A stretch of 64,000 bases of DNA, from assembly GCA_021414305.1 (NCBI GenBank), contig JAIOOS010000017.1, positions 186,001-250,000 on the forward strand. The letters are read 5' to 3'. Origin of the DNA: Burkholderiales bacterium (GTDB lineage Bacteria; Pseudomonadota; Gammaproteobacteria; Burkholderiales; Burkholderiaceae_C). A program made the translations under genes and the position numbers. Within the stretch, counting starts at the first letter, position 1; the number at the start of each line of letters is the position of its first letter. The notes under the pieces are model-generated. The model did not search any database, had not been told where the DNA came from, and worked only from the letters and a program-made list of their open reading frames with translations. Positions 52,825-61,082 of this stretch are shown here, piece after piece.

Positions 52825-52838
52825 AGTTGAGATCAACT
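52825..52838. promoter_or_regulatory. Candidate LysR-type operator
   Basis: A perfect 14-bp palindrome core AGTTGAGATCAACT (6-bp arms, 2-base centre), located between the atuA start at 52783 and the LysR start at 52857. That is the usual place for an autoregulatory LysR site. The classical T-N11-A form is not obvious, so the assignment is positional. Confidence 0.45.
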
Positions 52839-52856
52839 GATCGGGAAAGCAGATTC

Positions 52857-53765
52857 ATGGCCGCCTCGCTCCGCCAGCTTCGCGCCTACGCGCTCCTGCT
52901 CCAGGAGCGCAACTTCACCCGCGCGGCGGCGGCGATGCACCTGTCGCAGCCCGCCTTCAGCGCGTTGATCGGCGGGCTCGAGGAGACGCTAGGCGTGCGC
53001 CTCTTCGATCGCAGCAAGCGGCACGTCGCGCCCACCGTCGAGGGGGCGGACTTCGAGCCCGCGGCGCGGCGCGTGCTGACCGAGTTCGACAGCGCGATCG
53101 CCGGCATGCACGATCGGGCGACGCTGCGCCGCGGCCGGGTCTCGCTCGCCCTGCTGCCCTCGCTCGCCGCCGGCTGGCTGCCCGGCGTGCTGGCGCGCTA
53201 CCGGGCGCTCTACCCCGGCATCGCGGTCGACGTCGCCGACGTGCTCTCGGAGCCCTGCATCGAGCGGGTGATGACGATGCAGGCCGACTTCGCGCTCGCC
53301 GCGGTGCGCGCCGAGACGCCGGAGCTGCAGGCGCAGGTGTTCTGCGCCGACGACTTCCACCTCGTCTGCCGCGCCGACCATCCGCTGGCGAAGGCGCCGG
53401 AGCCGATCCGCCTGCGCGACCTCGCGGCCTGGCCTTTCATCCACCTGTCGCGGACCAGCAGCGTGCGCCAGTACCTCGACGCGGCGTTCCGGCCGCAGGC
53501 GATGGACACGGTGATGGAGGTCGACCAGCTCGCCACGGTGATGGGCATGGTGCGCGCCGGGCTCGGCATCAGCGTCGTGCCGGCGCTCGCCCTGTTCCAC
53601 TTCGAGCAGCCCGAAATCGCGACCCGCCCGGTCCGCCTGCCCGGCCTGGCACGCCGGATCTACCTGGTGCGCCGCCGTGATCGCAGCCTCTCGCTGGCGG
53701 CGCAGGCGCTGCACGACATGGTGCTGGCAGAGCGGCCTGTGCCTGTGCGCAGCCGACGCCGCTAG
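52857..53765 (+). CDS. LysR-family transcriptional regulator
   Basis: 302 residues from ATG 52857. N-terminal winged helix LRQLRAYALLLQERNFTRAAAAMHLSQPAFSALIGGLEETLGVRLFDRSKR and a type-2 periplasmic-binding-like effector domain with DFALAAVRAETPELQ and MGMVRAGLGISVVPALA. Divergent from the AtuA/Bug operon, which it probably controls. The upstream Met at 52827 falls inside the candidate operator and is less likely. Confidence 0.9.
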   Translation: MAASLRQLRAYALLLQERNFTRAAAAMHLSQPAFSALIGGLEETLGVRLFDRSKRHVAPTVEGADFEPAARRVLTEFDSAIAGMHDRATLRRGRVSLALLPSLAAGWLPGVLARYRALYPGIAVDVADVLSEPCIERVMTMQADFALAAVRAETPELQAQVFCADDFHLVCRADHPLAKAPEPIRLRDLAAWPFIHLSRTSSVRQYLDAAFRPQAMDTVMEVDQLATVMGMVRAGLGISVVPALALFHFEQPEIATRPVRLPGLARRIYLVRRRDRSLSLAAQALHDMVLAERPVPVRSRRR

Positions 53766-53798
53766 GGCTTTCGCCGCCGGCAACGCCCCGCTGATGGA

Positions 53799-54005
53799 TC
53801 AGGGCGCTTCGGCGCCGCGACCTTCTTCCGGCAGCGGCGGGCTGCGCAGGCCGATCGGCGCATGCAGGGCGAGCTCGTGCTCTACCGTCCCGATCTCCTC
53901 GACCAGACGGTCGACCAGGGCGGCGTTCCACTGCGGTTGAGAGTAGGCGGCCGAGAGATCCTTCTTGAGGCGCCTGTACTTGCCGAAAAGCTGATCTACC
54001 GACAT
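53799..54005 (-). CDS. Small helical hypothetical protein, 68 residues
   Basis: ATG 54005 with GGAG eight bases upstream (another ATG 36 bases earlier is possible). Sequence features: MSVDQLFGKYRRLKKDLSAAYSQPQWNAALVDRLVEEIGTVEHEL, a predicted two-helix amphipathic hairpin, and a PPLPEEGRGAEAP tail. No named domain. It converges with the LysR gene. Between it and the next gene (54006-54239) I see no further gene, only an imperfect hairpin near 54205-54233. Confidence 0.5.
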   Translation of the reverse strand: MSVDQLFGKYRRLKKDLSAAYSQPQWNAALVDRLVEEIGTVEHELALHAPIGLRSPPLPEEGRGAEAP

Positions 54006-54239
54006 CGCCGCACTCCGACCGCCGTTGTTGCGATGCAGCATACAGGCGCGGATGGCGCGGCGCTTGTAGGCGAATTCCGATTTTGGTTGTCGCTCTAGTG
54101 CGCGTGCGCGCCCTCTTGGTGCACGGGGTCGCCCCCTTCTGGCGAGGCGGCACCGTCCGGCCGTGACCGTCGTCCTGTCCGACCCGCTGGTCGCCCGGCG
54201 CGGCGAAGAATGCGTCTTCCGCATTTCTTCGAGAACACG

Positions 54240-54431
54240 ATGACCGATCCCCGCAACGTCGCCCACGACAAGAAGGTCCAGCAGGAAAAGAAGCACCGCC
54301 ACGAGGAGATCGCGCCCGGCGCCGACGCGACGCCGCAGCCCGGCAAGAAGACGCACATGGAGCACCACGCCTCCGACACGCCCAAGGTGCCGGACGAAGC
54401 CGCCCCCGAAGACGCGGCCACGCAGCCCTAG
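54240..54431 (+). CDS. Small hydrophilic Lys/His/Asp-rich protein, 63 residues
   Basis: ATG 54240: MTDPRNVAHDKKVQQEKKHRHEEIAPGA, then TPQPGKKTHMEHH and acidic end. It has no hydrophobic core and is predicted to be disordered. Proteins of this composition are common small hypotheticals in betaproteobacteria and may be stress-related; that is recollection, not proof. It overlaps the convergent sulfatase stop by four bases. The ribosome site is weak, so the start is uncertain. Confidence 0.5.
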   Translation: MTDPRNVAHDKKVQQEKKHRHEEIAPGADATPQPGKKTHMEHHASDTPKVPDEAAPEDAATQP

Positions 54432-56107
54432 GCCGGCGCCTCGGGCGTCGCGGGGAGCGGCTCGTCCTTCTCCCAGAACGCCCGCGTCACGCCCTGGCTG
54501 CTCATCAGGGCGACGATCTTCTCGCGCGGGATCACGCCGCAGCGTGCCGCCCAGGCGTCGTACTGCCTGGCCATGTCGGCCACGCGCTTCGGTTGCTGGG
54601 CCGCCAGATCGTGCAGCTCGGTGCGGTCGGCGTCGAGGTCGTAGAGCTCCCAGTCGCGCGGGTAGCGCTTCACCAGCTTCCAGGCGCCGATGCGCACGGC
54701 GGCGTTGCCCTCGTGCTCCCAGAACATGGGCTTGCGCTCGATGCCGTCTTTCGCGAACACGGGCAGCAGCGTCTGCCCTTCGAGCGGCTCGATCGGCCGG
54801 CCCTCGAATTCGGCCGGGTAGGTCGAGCCGGTCGCGTCGACGATCGTCGCCATGATGTCGGGCAGGTAGCCGGGCGCATGACGCAGCCCGCCCTTCTCGG
54901 CAATGCCCTTCGGCCAGTGCGCGATCAGCGGCGTCGAGATGCCGCCCTCGTGGATCCAGTGCTTGTAGAGGCGAAACGGCGCGTTCGAGAGATTCGCCCA
55001 GGCGGTGCCGTAGCTCTGGTAGGTGTTTTCCGGGCCGGGCATGCGGCAGGTGTCGTTGCCGAAGTGCACCGGCTCGCCGCTTCGCGTATTGCGCCGCGCG
55101 ATCATGAGCTTGTCGACCAGCTCGTCGATCGTCACGTCCTCGGGGATGTCTTCGGCGCAGGCGCCGTTGTCGGCGAGAAAGATGACGAGCGTGTCGTCGA
55201 GCTGGCCGGTCTTCTCGAGCGCGCCGAGGATCCGGCCGATGCCCTGGTCCATGCGGTCGATCTGCGCGGCGTAGACCTCCATGCAGCGCAGCGTCCAGGC
55301 GCGGAACTGGGCGTCGGCCTCGGCTTCGGTCCAGGGCGGCTGGGTCGGGTCGCGCTCGGTCAGCTTCCAGTGCTCCTTCAGCAGGCCGGAGGCGACCAGC
55401 CTGTCGAGCCGCTGCTCGCGCAGCCGGTCCCAGCCGGCGTCGAACCGGCCCTCGTACTTCGCGATGTCCTCCTCGTGCGCGTGCAGCGGCCAGTGCGGCG
55501 CGGTGTAGGCCACGTACTCGAAGAAGGGCTCGTCGGCGCGCTCCCGGGCGTGGCGCTCGATGTACTCGACCGCCTGGTCGCTGATCGCGTCGGTGTAGAA
55601 GAAGCCTTCGGCATGCGCCTCGCGCTCGACGTTCTCGTTGCCGCGCGTGAGCGTGTTCGGGTCGTAGAAGCTGCCGGCGCCGATGATCGTGCCGTAGAAC
55701 TCGTCGAAGCCGCGCTGCAGCGGCCAGGTGTCGGTCGGCTTCACCAGGCTCGAGGCGACGTGCCACTTGCCGCTCATGTAGGTGCGGTAGCCGTTCGCCT
55801 TGAGCACCTGCGGGATCGTCACGCAGCGGTGGTTCAGGTTGCCGGCGTAGCCCTCGGGGCCCGAGTCGTAGGTGAGGATGCCCACGCCGGTCTGGTGCGG
55901 ATGCAGCCCCGTGAGCATCGAGGCGCGCGAGGGGCTGCAGCGGGCGGTGTTGTAGAAGCTGCTGAAGCGCAGGCCGTCCTTCGCCAGCCGGTCGAGGTTC
56001 GGCGTCTCGATCTCGCCGCCGTAGCAGCCGAGGTCGGAGTAGCCCATGTCGTCGTTGAGGATCAGGACGACGTTCGGCTTCTTCTTCGCGGAGGGGGTGG
56101 TGCTCAT
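54428..56107 (-). CDS. Sulfatase (arylsulfatase type I)
   Basis: 559 residues. Catalytic formylglycine motif CSPSR with Cys57 in NTARCSPSRASMLTG, metal ligands in NVVLILNDDMGYSDLG (DD pair), a KWHVASS lysine-His region and FLADNGACAEDI (DN pair). There is no signal peptide, so the enzyme acts in the cytoplasm. A maturase (FGE) or anaerobic sulfatase-maturing enzyme must be encoded elsewhere. The gene starts 52 bases after the ABC ATPase gene, so it belongs to the LacI-regulated operon and probably desulfates the imported compound. Confidence 0.9.
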   Translation of the reverse strand: MSTTPSAKKKPNVVLILNDDMGYSDLGCYGGEIETPNLDRLAKDGLRFSSFYNTARCSPSRASMLTGLHPHQTGVGILTYDSGPEGYAGNLNHRCVTIPQVLKANGYRTYMSGKWHVASSLVKPTDTWPLQRGFDEFYGTIIGAGSFYDPNTLTRGNENVEREAHAEGFFYTDAISDQAVEYIERHARERADEPFFEYVAYTAPHWPLHAHEEDIAKYEGRFDAGWDRLREQRLDRLVASGLLKEHWKLTERDPTQPPWTEAEADAQFRAWTLRCMEVYAAQIDRMDQGIGRILGALEKTGQLDDTLVIFLADNGACAEDIPEDVTIDELVDKLMIARRNTRSGEPVHFGNDTCRMPGPENTYQSYGTAWANLSNAPFRLYKHWIHEGGISTPLIAHWPKGIAEKGGLRHAPGYLPDIMATIVDATGSTYPAEFEGRPIEPLEGQTLLPVFAKDGIERKPMFWEHEGNAAVRIGAWKLVKRYPRDWELYDLDADRTELHDLAAQQPKRVADMARQYDAWAARCGVIPREKIVALMSSQGVTRAFWEKDEPLPATPEAPA

Positions 56108-56159
56108 GGCGGCGTGTTGCAGTCGGGGCTGGCGGTTCGATGGAAGGGGCGGTTGCGGT

Positions 56160-57212
56160 TCAGAGGCGGATGCCGGTCGTGGCGTCGAACAGGTGCGCCG
56201 CCTCCGGCGCGAAGGCGAGGGCGACGACCGAGCCTTCCGCCACGCCCTGCGGCCGGTCGCTCTTCAGCTTGAGGGGACGCTCGTCGGCGTCGAGCAGGCT
56301 GAGGATCCAGCTGTCGCCGAGGTCCTCGATCCGCTCGACGGTCGCCGCCATGCCGTCGCCCGCGACGATGCGCAGGTCGCCGGGGCGGATGCCGAGCGTC
56401 ACCGGGCGCGACGAGGGCGAGGCCTGCGCCACCGGCAGCGTCGCACCGCCGAACTCGACGTTCGCCCCCGACCAGGTGGCGGGCAGCAGGTTCATCGGCG
56501 GCGTGCCGATGAAGCCGGCGACGGCGAGCGTCTCGGGCGTGGCGAAGATCTCGCGCGGCGTGCCGACCTGGACGATGCGGCCGTCCATGAACACGGCGAT
56601 GCGGTCGGCCAGCGTCATCGCCTCTTCCTGGTCGTGGGTGACATAGACCGTGGTCGCGCCGAGCGAGCGCTGCAGCTTGTGCAGGCCGAGCCGGGTTTCG
56701 AGGCGCAGCTTGGCGTCGAGATTGGAGAGCGGCTCGTCGAGGAGAAAGAGCTTCGGCTGGCGGACGATCGCCCGCGCCAGCGCCACGCGCTGCTGCTGCC
56801 CGCCCGAGAGCTGGCCCGGCGTGCGCGCGAGCAGGTGGCCGATGTCGACCTTGGCGGCAGCATCGGCGACCGCGCGCTCGATCTCGCCCGCGGACGTGCC
56901 CACCATCTTCAGCGGGAAGCCGATGTTCTGCGCCACCGTCATGTGCGGATAGAGCGCGTAGCTCTGGAACACCATGGCGACGTCGCGCTCGCCCGGCTCC
57001 TTCGTCGTGACGTCTGCGCCGTCCATCGTCACGGCGCCCTCGCTGACCGTCTCGAGCCCGGCGAGGATGCGCAGCGTCGTCGTCTTGCCCGAGCCCGAGG
57101 GGCCGAGCAGGACGAAGAACTCGCCCGGCCGGATCTCGAGGTCGATGCCGTGCAGCACGGTCGTCGCGCCGTGGCGCTTGACAATGCCCTGGAGCTTCAC
57201 GCTCGCCGTCAT
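56160..57212 (-). CDS. ABC transporter ATP-binding protein, MalK/UgpC type
   Basis: 350 residues. Walker A GPSGSGKTT, Q-loop MVFQSYALYPHMTV, signature LSGGQQQRVALARA, Walker B LFLLDEPLSNLDA and switch VTHDQEEAM. The C-terminal OB-fold/TOBE regulatory domain (from about 240, IGTPPMNLLPATW) is typical of carbohydrate importers. The start ATG overlaps the permease stop (57209-57212). Confidence 0.92.
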   Translation of the reverse strand: MTASVKLQGIVKRHGATTVLHGIDLEIRPGEFFVLLGPSGSGKTTTLRILAGLETVSEGAVTMDGADVTTKEPGERDVAMVFQSYALYPHMTVAQNIGFPLKMVGTSAGEIERAVADAAAKVDIGHLLARTPGQLSGGQQQRVALARAIVRQPKLFLLDEPLSNLDAKLRLETRLGLHKLQRSLGATTVYVTHDQEEAMTLADRIAVFMDGRIVQVGTPREIFATPETLAVAGFIGTPPMNLLPATWSGANVEFGGATLPVAQASPSSRPVTLGIRPGDLRIVAGDGMAATVERIEDLGDSWILSLLDADERPLKLKSDRPQGVAEGSVVALAFAPEAAHLFDATTGIRL

Positions 57213-58084
57213 GCTCGCCGCCCTCCGCCTTTCACGGCGCCGACCGTGAGGCCCTTGACGATGTGACGCTGCGCGACCAAGCCGATCACGATCACCGGCG
57301 CCATCGCCAGCATCGCGGCGGCGGCGAGCTTCGCCCACTGCGTCTGCTCGACCGAGATGAAGTTGAACATGGCGACGGTCACCGGCCGAACCCGGTTGCC
57401 GCCGAGGACGACGGCGAACAGGAACTCGTTCCAGGCATTGAGAAAGACGAAGATCGTCGTCACCGCCATCCCGCCGCGCACCTGCGGCAGGATCACGTAC
57501 CAGAGCGCGCGCAGCCGCCCGGCGCGGTCGAGCAGCGCGGCTTCTTCCATCTCGAGCGGCACGTCCTCGAAATACGAGACCATCAGCCAGACGGCGAACG
57601 GCAGCGAGAAGGTGAGGTAGATGACGGTCAGGCCGCTGTAGCTGTCGAGCCCGCCGATCTTCTGCAGCACCAGGTAGTAGGGAATGATCAGCCCGACCGG
57701 CGGCAGCATCTGCGTCGCCAGCACGTAGAAGCCCGAAGCGCGCTTGGCCGGATAGCGCAGTCGCGCCAGCGCATACGCGGCGGGCACGGCGAAGAGCATC
57801 GTCAGCACCGTGGCGCCGCTGGCGACGACGATGCTCGACCAGATGTTGGGCATGATCGACGACGCGCCGAAGATCACCTCGCGGTAGTTCGCCAGCGTCG
57901 GCTCGAAGATGAACTTCGGCGGATACGCGAGCACGTCGCGCTCGGTCTTGAACGAGGTGAGCAGGCCCCAGAGCACGGGGAAGGCCCAGACGGCGAGGCC
58001 GACGCCGGCGATGGCGTAGAGCGCGATGTGCCGGGCCGCCGAACGGGACGTCGAAGTGCTCAATTGCCGCCCCCTCTTCGCCAT
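57209..58084 (-). CDS. Carbohydrate ABC transporter permease, MalG/UgpE type
   Basis: 291 residues with six membrane helices; the first is IALYAIAGVGLAVWAFPVLW. The EAA loop is EEAALLDRAGRLRALWYVILP (about 185). It pairs with the MalF-type permease encoded upstream, but the two genes are separated by about 570 bases of repeats instead of the usual few bases. Translational coupling between the two permeases is therefore impossible here. Confidence 0.9.
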   Translation of the reverse strand: MAKRGRQLSTSTSRSAARHIALYAIAGVGLAVWAFPVLWGLLTSFKTERDVLAYPPKFIFEPTLANYREVIFGASSIMPNIWSSIVVASGATVLTMLFAVPAAYALARLRYPAKRASGFYVLATQMLPPVGLIIPYYLVLQKIGGLDSYSGLTVIYLTFSLPFAVWLMVSYFEDVPLEMEEAALLDRAGRLRALWYVILPQVRGGMAVTTIFVFLNAWNEFLFAVVLGGNRVRPVTVAMFNFISVEQTQWAKLAAAAMLAMAPVIVIGLVAQRHIVKGLTVGAVKGGGRRA

Positions 58085-58091
58085 CGGAGGA

Positions 58092-58333
58092 GTCGCGGCA
58101 GGCGGTGCCCGGCCGGGGCGCTGACGGGGGCGGTCGGCGCTGCGCGCCGACTCCGCTGGTCCGTCCGGTTTCGCGGCGCGCCGAAAAACTCCCGACGTTC
58201 GCTGCGCTCACTCTGGTCAAACAGTTTCGGCGAGTCAGATGAACGAAGCACGCGCTCCGCGCGTGCCGCCGCAAAACCGAACAGCCCAGCCGCCCCCTCC
58301 ACAGCGTCCCGGCCGGGCACCGCCTGCCGCGAC
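58092..58333. repeat. MITE-like element 1 with 30-bp inverted ends
   Basis: The ends are 58092-58121 (GTCGCGGCAGGCGGTGCC...) and 58304-58333 in inverted orientation; 29 of 30 bases agree. The total is 242 bp. The interior holds core A (about 58178-58261: GCGCCGAAAAACTCCCGACG... with GGCGAGTCAGATGAACG), which is repeated in inverted form in element 2. No open frame with a ribosome site is present. This and the next entry fill most of the 58085-58652 gap. Confidence 0.75.
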
Positions 58334-58373
58334 CCACCGCCGTGCTTTCGCCCAAGAAGACCCGACGCCACAG

Positions 58374-58613
58374 CAAAGGCGCGGGGGCGCGGGCTGCGGC
58401 GCGCGTGGGAGGCGCCGAGCAGCGCAGGAGGCGGGGCCGCGCGCGCAGCGCGCTTCGTCATCTGACTCGCCGAGACTGTCTGACCGCAGTGAGCGAAGCG
58501 AACGAAGGGAGTTTCCTCGGCGGGCCCCGCCTTCGAGCAGCGCAGGGAAGTTGGCTCGCGCAGCGAGCCAACCGCCGAGGTCGTGCGCCGCAGCCCGCGC
58601 CCCCGCGCCTTTG
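58374..58613. repeat. MITE-like element 2 with 29-bp perfect inverted ends
   Basis: The ends are 58374-58402 (CAAAGGCGCGGGGGCGCGGG...) and 58585-58613, perfectly inverted, total 240 bp. The interior contains core B (about 58441-58528: TCATCTGACTCGCCGAGACTG and GTGAGCGAAGCGAACGAAGGG), the inverse of core A, and a 10-bp stem GTTGGCTCGC-GCA-GCGAGCCAAC (58550-58572). The ends differ from element 1, but the length and core are the same. Confidence 0.75.
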
Positions 58614-58652
58614 CCGGCCCGTCGCCTCCAGAGGTCATCGCACGAAGCAAGC

Positions 58653-59537
58653 TCATGCCCCCCTCCGCCGCAGCCGGAACATGAACCACGAGATCGCGAA
58701 CGTGATCGCCAGCAGCACCATCGCCAGCGACGCGCCGTAGCCCAGGTTGAGCTCGGTGAACGAGGTGCGGTACGCGTAGAGATTGAGGATCTCGGTCGCC
58801 GACCCCGGCCCGCCGCCGGTCGCCGCGAAGATCGCCGCGAACGCCGAGAGCGCGGTCATCATGCGCAGGATCACGACCATGACGATCGCAGGACGGATCA
58901 GCGGCAGCGTGATGTGGAAGAAGCGCTGCCAGGCGCCGGCGCGGTCGAGCCGGGCCGCTTCGTAGACGTCGGGCGGCAGGGTCGAGAGCGTCGCCAGCAG
59001 CACCAGGAAGGCGAACGGCGTCCATTGCCAGGTGTGGATCGCGATCACCGAGATCAGCGCGAGCTGCGGGTCGCCGAGCCAGTTGTGGCTGCCGAGGCCG
59101 AGCGCGCGCGTCACCATGTCGACCAGGCCGACGTCGGGCGCCAGCACCAGCGTGCGCCAGAACAGGCCCACGACCACCGGCGCGAGCACGATCGGCAATA
59201 TCGCGGCGACGCGCAGCACGCCCTGGCCTTTCGGGATCTGCAGCACCAGCAGCGCCAGCGACAGGCCGACGATCACCTGCAGCACCACCGTCGAGCCGGT
59301 GTAGACGCCGGTCAGCAGCAGCGAATTCCAGAAGCGCGGGTCGCTGCCCATCTTGACGTAGTTGTCGACGCCGGCGAAGCCCGAGAGCCAGGGCATGCCG
59401 AGGTCGAGCCGATGCAGGCTGTTCCAGGCGAGGTAGACGAGCGGCGCGGTGGTCGTGAGCACGAGCACGGCGATCGCCGGCAGCAGCAGCGCCAGCGCGA
59501 AGCGGCGCTCGCGCGCCTCGAGGGTGGGCGCGGCCAC
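58653..59537 (-). CDS. Carbohydrate ABC transporter permease, MalF/UgpA type
   Basis: 294 residues from GTG 59537 (GTG 59543, two codons earlier, is also possible). Six membrane helices, the first being ALALLLPAIAVLVLTTTAPLVYLAW. The EAA loop is YEAARLDRAGAWQRFFHITLPL (about 200). Start and ribosome site both fall inside the REP copy at 59537-59572. The gene is the second of the LacI-regulated operon. Confidence 0.88.
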   Translation of the reverse strand: MAAPTLEARERRFALALLLPAIAVLVLTTTAPLVYLAWNSLHRLDLGMPWLSGFAGVDNYVKMGSDPRFWNSLLLTGVYTGSTVVLQVIVGLSLALLVLQIPKGQGVLRVAAILPIVLAPVVVGLFWRTLVLAPDVGLVDMVTRALGLGSHNWLGDPQLALISVIAIHTWQWTPFAFLVLLATLSTLPPDVYEAARLDRAGAWQRFFHITLPLIRPAIVMVVILRMMTALSAFAAIFAATGGGPGSATEILNLYAYRTSFTELNLGYGASLAMVLLAITFAISWFMFRLRRRGA

Positions 59538-59572
59538 CCTCACCCCGGCCCTCTCCCGCTCGCGGGAGAGGG
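59537..59572. repeat. REP-like palindrome C (single copy)
   Basis: Tail CACCCTCACCCCGGCC (59535-59550) and 11-bp arms CCCTCTCCCGC (59549-59559) / GCGGGAGAGGG (59562-59572), loop TC. It is the same unit as at 1.3 and 20.3 kb. It occupies the whole gap between the binding-protein stop (59587) and the permease start. Confidence 0.85.
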
Positions 59573-59586
59573 AGTCGCCGTCGGAC

Positions 59587-60978
59587 TCACCCCTTCAGGA
59601 TCGTCGCGATCCGGGCCTGCGCCTCGTCGAGCGCTTCCTTCGGCTTCTTCTGCCCGACCAGCGCCGACTGGATCGCCGTCGCCATGGTCTCGCCGATGGC
59701 GGGCCACTGCGGCACGCGCGGCCGCCAATCGACGTCGGTGTCCTGCTCCAGCGATTCGAGCGCAGCCGGGATGAAGTTGTCGCCGGCGTCCTTCATCGCC
59801 GCAGCGAACTCCGGCGTGCGCCAGAGCGCGATCCGGTTGATGCCCGAGCGCTTGGCCGGGCCGGCGAACTTCCACGAGGTGCGCGCCTGCGTCTCGGCCG
59901 AGGCCGCCCAGGCGATGAAGAGCCACGTCGCCTTCTTCTGCTTCTCGGTCAGGGCGGCGTTGATCGGGAAACCCCAGTTCCAGATCGAGGTCACGCGCTT
60001 GCCGTTCGGTCCCTTCGGCCAGCGCGCGTAGGCGATCTTGCCGACGACCTTGGACTTCTCCGGGTTGGTGATCACCGCGGCCGAGGAATGCGCGTCGATG
60101 TAGGTCGCCACCGTGCCCTGCGAGAACGCATCGGCGATGTCGGGCCAGTTCCAGTTGCGCACCGCCGGCGGCGCATAGGCCGTGAGCGTGTCGACGTACC
60201 AGGTGAGCGCCTGCACCGCCTGCGGCGAGTTGACGACGACGTTGTTGCCCTGCATCCAGCTGCCGCCGAAGCCGCGGAACAGGGACGGGTAGACGTACAT
60301 GTTCTGGCCCGCGCCCGAGAAGCCGCGCAGCGCCAGGCCGTAGACGCGGGCGTTGGCGTCGGTCAGCGCCTTGGCGTTGGCGACGAGCTGGTCGTAGGTC
60401 TCGGCCGGCTTCAGGCCCTTGGCCTCGTACAGGTCCTTGCGGTAGACCTGCACCGTGACCTCGCCGTCGTAGGGAATGCCGTAGGGCTTGCCGTCGATCG
60501 AGTCGGCGTCGCGCCAGGCCTTGATGATGTCTTCGTAGTGGAACCAGGCCTTGTCGGTCAGCGTGGCGTCGTTCAGATAGGTGTCGAGCGGCTCGACCCA
60601 CTTGTTCGAGACGTACAGCGGGTAGTACATCGGGTCGGCGGCATGGGTCGCGTAGGTCGCCGTCTTCGACGAGAGGTCGAGCAGCGCCTTCTGCCGGATC
60701 TGCCCGGGCGGCACCTTCTCGAAGCGCAGCTTGATGCCGGTGAGCGCCTCGAACTGCGGCTGCAGGCTGATCAGGTTCTCGAAGTAGCTCGCCGGGATCA
60801 CCATCACGGTGATGCTCTCGCCCTCGACCTGCTTCCAGTTGATCTTCGCCGCCTTGTAGGGCGCGAGCTCGTCGGCCTGCGCCCACGCCGGGCCGAGCCC
60901 GACCGGCCCGAGGGCGACGGCGGCGCCGAGCGCGGCGCCCTGCTTCAGAACCTCGCGGCGGCCTTGGCTTCGCTTCAT
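59587..60978 (-). CDS. Carbohydrate ABC transporter substrate-binding protein (SBP_bac_1)
   Basis: 463 residues from ATG 60978 with AGGAG eight bases upstream. A twin-arginine-like leader (GRREVLKQGAALGAAVALG) suggests Tat export, then cleavage near AWAQ. The mature part has VEGESITVMVIPASYFENLISLQPQFEALTGIKL, DGKPYGIPYDGEVTVQVYRKDL and WNWGFPINAALTEKQKKATWLF. This is the MalE/UgpB-like fold, for oligosaccharides or sugar-like ligands. A LacI-type operator lies in its leader (60994-61007). Confidence 0.9.
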   Translation of the reverse strand: MKRSQGRREVLKQGAALGAAVALGPVGLGPAWAQADELAPYKAAKINWKQVEGESITVMVIPASYFENLISLQPQFEALTGIKLRFEKVPPGQIRQKALLDLSSKTATYATHAADPMYYPLYVSNKWVEPLDTYLNDATLTDKAWFHYEDIIKAWRDADSIDGKPYGIPYDGEVTVQVYRKDLYEAKGLKPAETYDQLVANAKALTDANARVYGLALRGFSGAGQNMYVYPSLFRGFGGSWMQGNNVVVNSPQAVQALTWYVDTLTAYAPPAVRNWNWPDIADAFSQGTVATYIDAHSSAAVITNPEKSKVVGKIAYARWPKGPNGKRVTSIWNWGFPINAALTEKQKKATWLFIAWAASAETQARTSWKFAGPAKRSGINRIALWRTPEFAAAMKDAGDNFIPAALESLEQDTDVDWRPRVPQWPAIGETMATAIQSALVGQKKPKEALDEAQARIATILKG

Positions 60979-60993
60979 TGCAGGCACTCCTCG

Positions 60994-61007
60994 TGTATTC
61001 GATTACA
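60994..61007. promoter_or_regulatory. Candidate LacI-type operator O1
   Basis: TGTATTCGATTACA, a near-palindrome with the central CG typical of LacI-family sites, located 16 bases before the binding-protein start. It matches the second site at 61083-61096 in inverted orientation with one mismatch. Confidence 0.7.
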
Positions 61008-61082
61008 TGACGGTAGCAGCCCCGTCCGGCCGACACAACACCCGAGTATCAGCGTTTCCACGGAGCGTAAGCTCATGCCTTG

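Noticed and set aside
54205-54233. Hairpin in front of the 63-residue gene as terminator
   Set aside because: The stem has a bulge and is not followed by a T tract, so I could not call it a terminator.
58239-59774. Long plus-strand frame with Ser/Arg-rich repeats
   Set aside because: It is translated from the two inverted-repeat elements and from the complement of the permease. No real protein motif.
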